Assembly: GCF_007830445.1 (NCBI RefSeq)
Contig: NZ_VLKR01000004.1
Location: 117,604 to 181,603 of the forward strand
Source: Sphingobacterium siyangense
Lineage (GTDB): Bacteria; Bacteroidota; Bacteroidia; Sphingobacteriales; Sphingobacteriaceae
Direction: 5' to 3'
DNA: 64,000 nt
The position numbers were made by a program, and so were the translations under genes. Position 1 is the first letter of the stretch, and each line of letters opens with the position of its first letter. Positions 62,905-64,000 of the stretch are shown here, piece by piece. Below the pieces are notes generated by a model. The model searched no databases and was not told where the DNA came from. It worked only from the letters and a program-made list of their open reading frames with translations.

Positions 62905-63036
62905 TCAGGGCTGTGTTTCAAGGATAAAGTGTATAACAGCCTCCATCCGTTGTACGGAACAATCAGTTTCAATTTCCAATTCATTGATTGCCGTTTCCAG
63001 TTTAGACAATGTTTCGTTGTAAAATTTAGCTATCAT
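62905..63036 (-). pseudogene. Truncated RteC-like gene at the repeat junction
   Basis: From ATG 63036 the minus strand encodes MIAKFYNETLSKLETAINEL then EIETDCSVQRMEAVIHFIL before running into the 142-bp repeat and stopping after 43 residues. This matches my recollection of the N-terminus of RteC proteins, which control excision of CTnDOT-type conjugative transposons and are several times longer. The ATG overlaps the stop of the preceding gene by one base. The rest of the gene has been lost at the junction (62918/62919). Confidence 0.6.
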
Positions 63037-63248
63037 TACCTGCTGTTATTTTTCTTTCTTACCCCTTTCATTAGACTGTAATTACACGCTCTATTTTCTG
63101 CATATTCAATTTTATGTTCAGCTAGAAGCTGTACAATTATTTCGTTTGTTTCATCTTCATTAAGTCCTATTTTTTCCCCGAGGTCAATTTCATTAAGTTG
63201 ACCGTCATTTTCTATTAATGCTCTGTAATATTTTTCTTTATTTTCCAT
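63036..63248 (-). CDS. Small winged-helix-like protein of a mobile-element cluster
   Basis: 70 residues: EKYYRALIENDGQLNEIDLG, GLNEDETNEIIVQLLAEHKI, then a Lys/Arg-rich tail. The helix-turn-helix pattern with a beta wing suggests DNA binding, but it has no named family I can confirm. Its start overlaps the 3' end of the methyltransferase gene by 11 bp and its stop overlaps the RteC-like start by 1 bp, so the three are translationally coupled. Confidence 0.65.
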   Translation of the reverse strand: MENKEKYYRALIENDGQLNEIDLGEKIGLNEDETNEIIVQLLAEHKIEYAENRACNYSLMKGVRKKNNSR

Positions 63249-64000
63249 AACTATATTTTTTTTGCACAGCTATCATCATGTGTGGACTAAAGGGTAAAAG
63301 ATAGCTGTCATTTTCAGTAACTTGCATAAGTTCCATTAATGTTCTTCGTTTTTTGTTATTCAGCATATTGGCAAAGTATTTTTTATCCAACCATGCCATA
63401 CCCTCAACCGCATAAGTATTTAGATAGATTAAGCCTTGATTTATAAATTCATCTTTTAGCTGTTGTGGCTTATGATAAAATGCTTCTGCTAAAAGCCAAG
63501 GGAAATCATCGGGCGGATTGTGCATCCCCCTTATTAATTCTTCTTTGCACATGTCAAAAAATGGCTTTTTGTGAATTAAGCCGTTTAAAAGACCAACCAG
63601 CGTTGATGCCGTATAATTGATGGCAAAACCCAAAATAATCCCATCACTCTTTAAAATACGTTTAGCTTCGCAAATGGCTAAATCTCTATCCTCCTTTTTT
63701 TGAAGATGATAAAGAGGGCCGTGCAGTATTATTAGGTCTGCATAATTATCTGGAAATTCCAATTTTCGAGCTTCTCCTAAATGTACAGAAAAACTGTTCT
63801 TTAATCTATTCGCTCTGTTTTGGGCTATTTGTATATGTTTTGCAACTGGCTCTACTAAATGAACTTGATGTCCTTTTTTAGCAAGCCATTCCGAATACTT
63901 TCCCGTACCACCACCAATGTCTATTATTTTTGAAGATGAAGTTGGTATATATTTTTCTACGAGTGATTTAATTCTTTCAAATTCAAATACGCCCATTCCT
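63238..64000 (-). CDS. Class I SAM-dependent methyltransferase, probably cut by the window edge
   Basis: At least 252 residues. SAM motif I KIIDIGGGTGKYSEWLAKKG follows GVFEFERIKSLVEKYIP, and VHLVEPVAKHIQIAQNRANR and LIILHGPLYHLQ complete the fold. In related proteins about 15-25 residues precede the GxxEFxR segment, so the ATG at 63996 is probably internal and the true start beyond the window. Substrate unknown. It heads the coupled gene set next to the tRNA-Lys repeats. Confidence 0.8.
   Translation of the reverse strand, partial: GMGVFEFERIKSLVEKYIPTSSSKIIDIGGGTGKYSEWLAKKGHQVHLVEPVAKHIQIAQNRANRLKNSFSVHLGEARKLEFPDNYADLIILHGPLYHLQKKEDRDLAICEAKRILKSDGIILGFAINYTASTLVGLLNGLIHKKPFFDMCKEELIRGMHNPPDDFPWLLAEAFYHKPQQLKDEFINQGLIYLNTYAVEGMAWLDKKYFANMLNNKKRRTLMELMQVTENDSYLLPFSPHMMIAVQKKYSYGK

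Larger units (their letters stand above)
62513..62918. repeat. Three tandem 142-bp units, each starting with the tRNA-Lys 3' end
   Basis: Units lie at 62513-62654, 62655-62796 and 62797-62918 (partial). Each opens AATCCCAGCGGGATCAC, the 3' T-arm and acceptor of the tRNA, followed by the hairpin AAGAAAAGCTAATC-GAAA-GATTAGCTTTTCTT (read as two arms). Units 1 and 2 appear identical by eye; unit 3 differs at TTTTAAGACTATT versus TTTTAAAGCTATT and breaks off after GCTGTGTTT. Each full unit also has GGCTCAG..CTGAGCC arms and a T-arm-like GGGTTCGATCC. Confidence 0.93.

Noticed and set aside
62513..62918. CRISPR array
   Set aside because: The repeat unit is 142 bp, copies are contiguous without unique spacers, and the unit starts with tRNA sequence.
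62763..62984. 73-codon minus-strand frame across repeats 2 and 3
   Set aside because: Made of repeat, terminator and tRNA-derived sequence; composition is not protein-like.

Overview
The window reads as a chromosomal segment of a Bacteroidota species in the Sphingobacteriaceae, most like Sphingobacterium. The grounds are two SusC/SusD pairs, a hybrid two-component regulator with a fused AraC domain, lipoprotein signal peptides, AT-rich intergenic DNA, and many copies of the Bacteroidota -7 promoter element TAnnTTTG. The species call is inference. I saw no rRNA, CRISPR array or intact insertion sequence. Where several ATG codons were possible I used the -7 elements to choose starts.

Layout. 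1-6.6 kb: a (CTTG)10 microsatellite, a small membrane protein, an ArsR/AHSA1/YdeI-type operon, a sulfatase interrupted by an in-frame TGA, a short-chain dehydrogenase, and three poorly known minus-strand genes. 6.7-24.2 kb: mostly housekeeping: mazG, trpS, a deoxynucleoside kinase, kdsB, an aldo/keto reductase with an FKBP isomerase and a glycosyltransferase, a zinc phospholipase C-like protein, a TonB receptor, a ThuA protein, aroB, an S4 protein, proline dehydrogenase, an acyl-CoA ligase, xpt and mnmE. 24.3-25.9 kb: a scar of two N-terminally truncated gene remnants, then small secreted and membrane proteins.

26.1-41.5 kb: a polysaccharide utilization locus on the minus strand. Its order of transcription is the regulator (own unit), then GH31 with a PA14 insert, SusC, SusD, a surface lipoprotein, GH2, and a terminator. 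GH31 plus GH2 suggests removal of xylosyl and galactosyl side chains from imported xyloglucan-type oligosaccharides; no endo-glucanase is present. The AraC-type regulator probably acts on the GH31 promoter, which carries two direct repeats containing GTTAAC. The same hexamer occurs in a C-rich, G-quadruplex-capable repeat upstream of the regulator gene. 42.0-43.4 kb is a second scar with a frameshifted small lipoprotein and a decapitated metallophosphoesterase. 43.5-48.5 kb is an orphan SusC/SusD pair.

48.9-62.3 kb: PAP2 phosphatase, glgC, a membrane protein, a TPMT-like methyltransferase, a SulP transporter, a DUF3943 protein, an L,D-transpeptidase, fbp, a small protein, a copper-type P-ATPase with three cysteine-rich metal modules, and a LapA-like protein. 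62.4-64 kb: tRNA-Lys(UUU) with a canonical promoter, then three tandem 142-bp units (the last partial). Each unit begins with the last bases of the tRNA and carries a GAAA-loop terminator. The third unit runs into a truncated RteC-like gene, a small winged-helix-like gene and a methyltransferase cut by the window edge. This looks like the attachment end of an integrative element and is the most unusual structure in the window.
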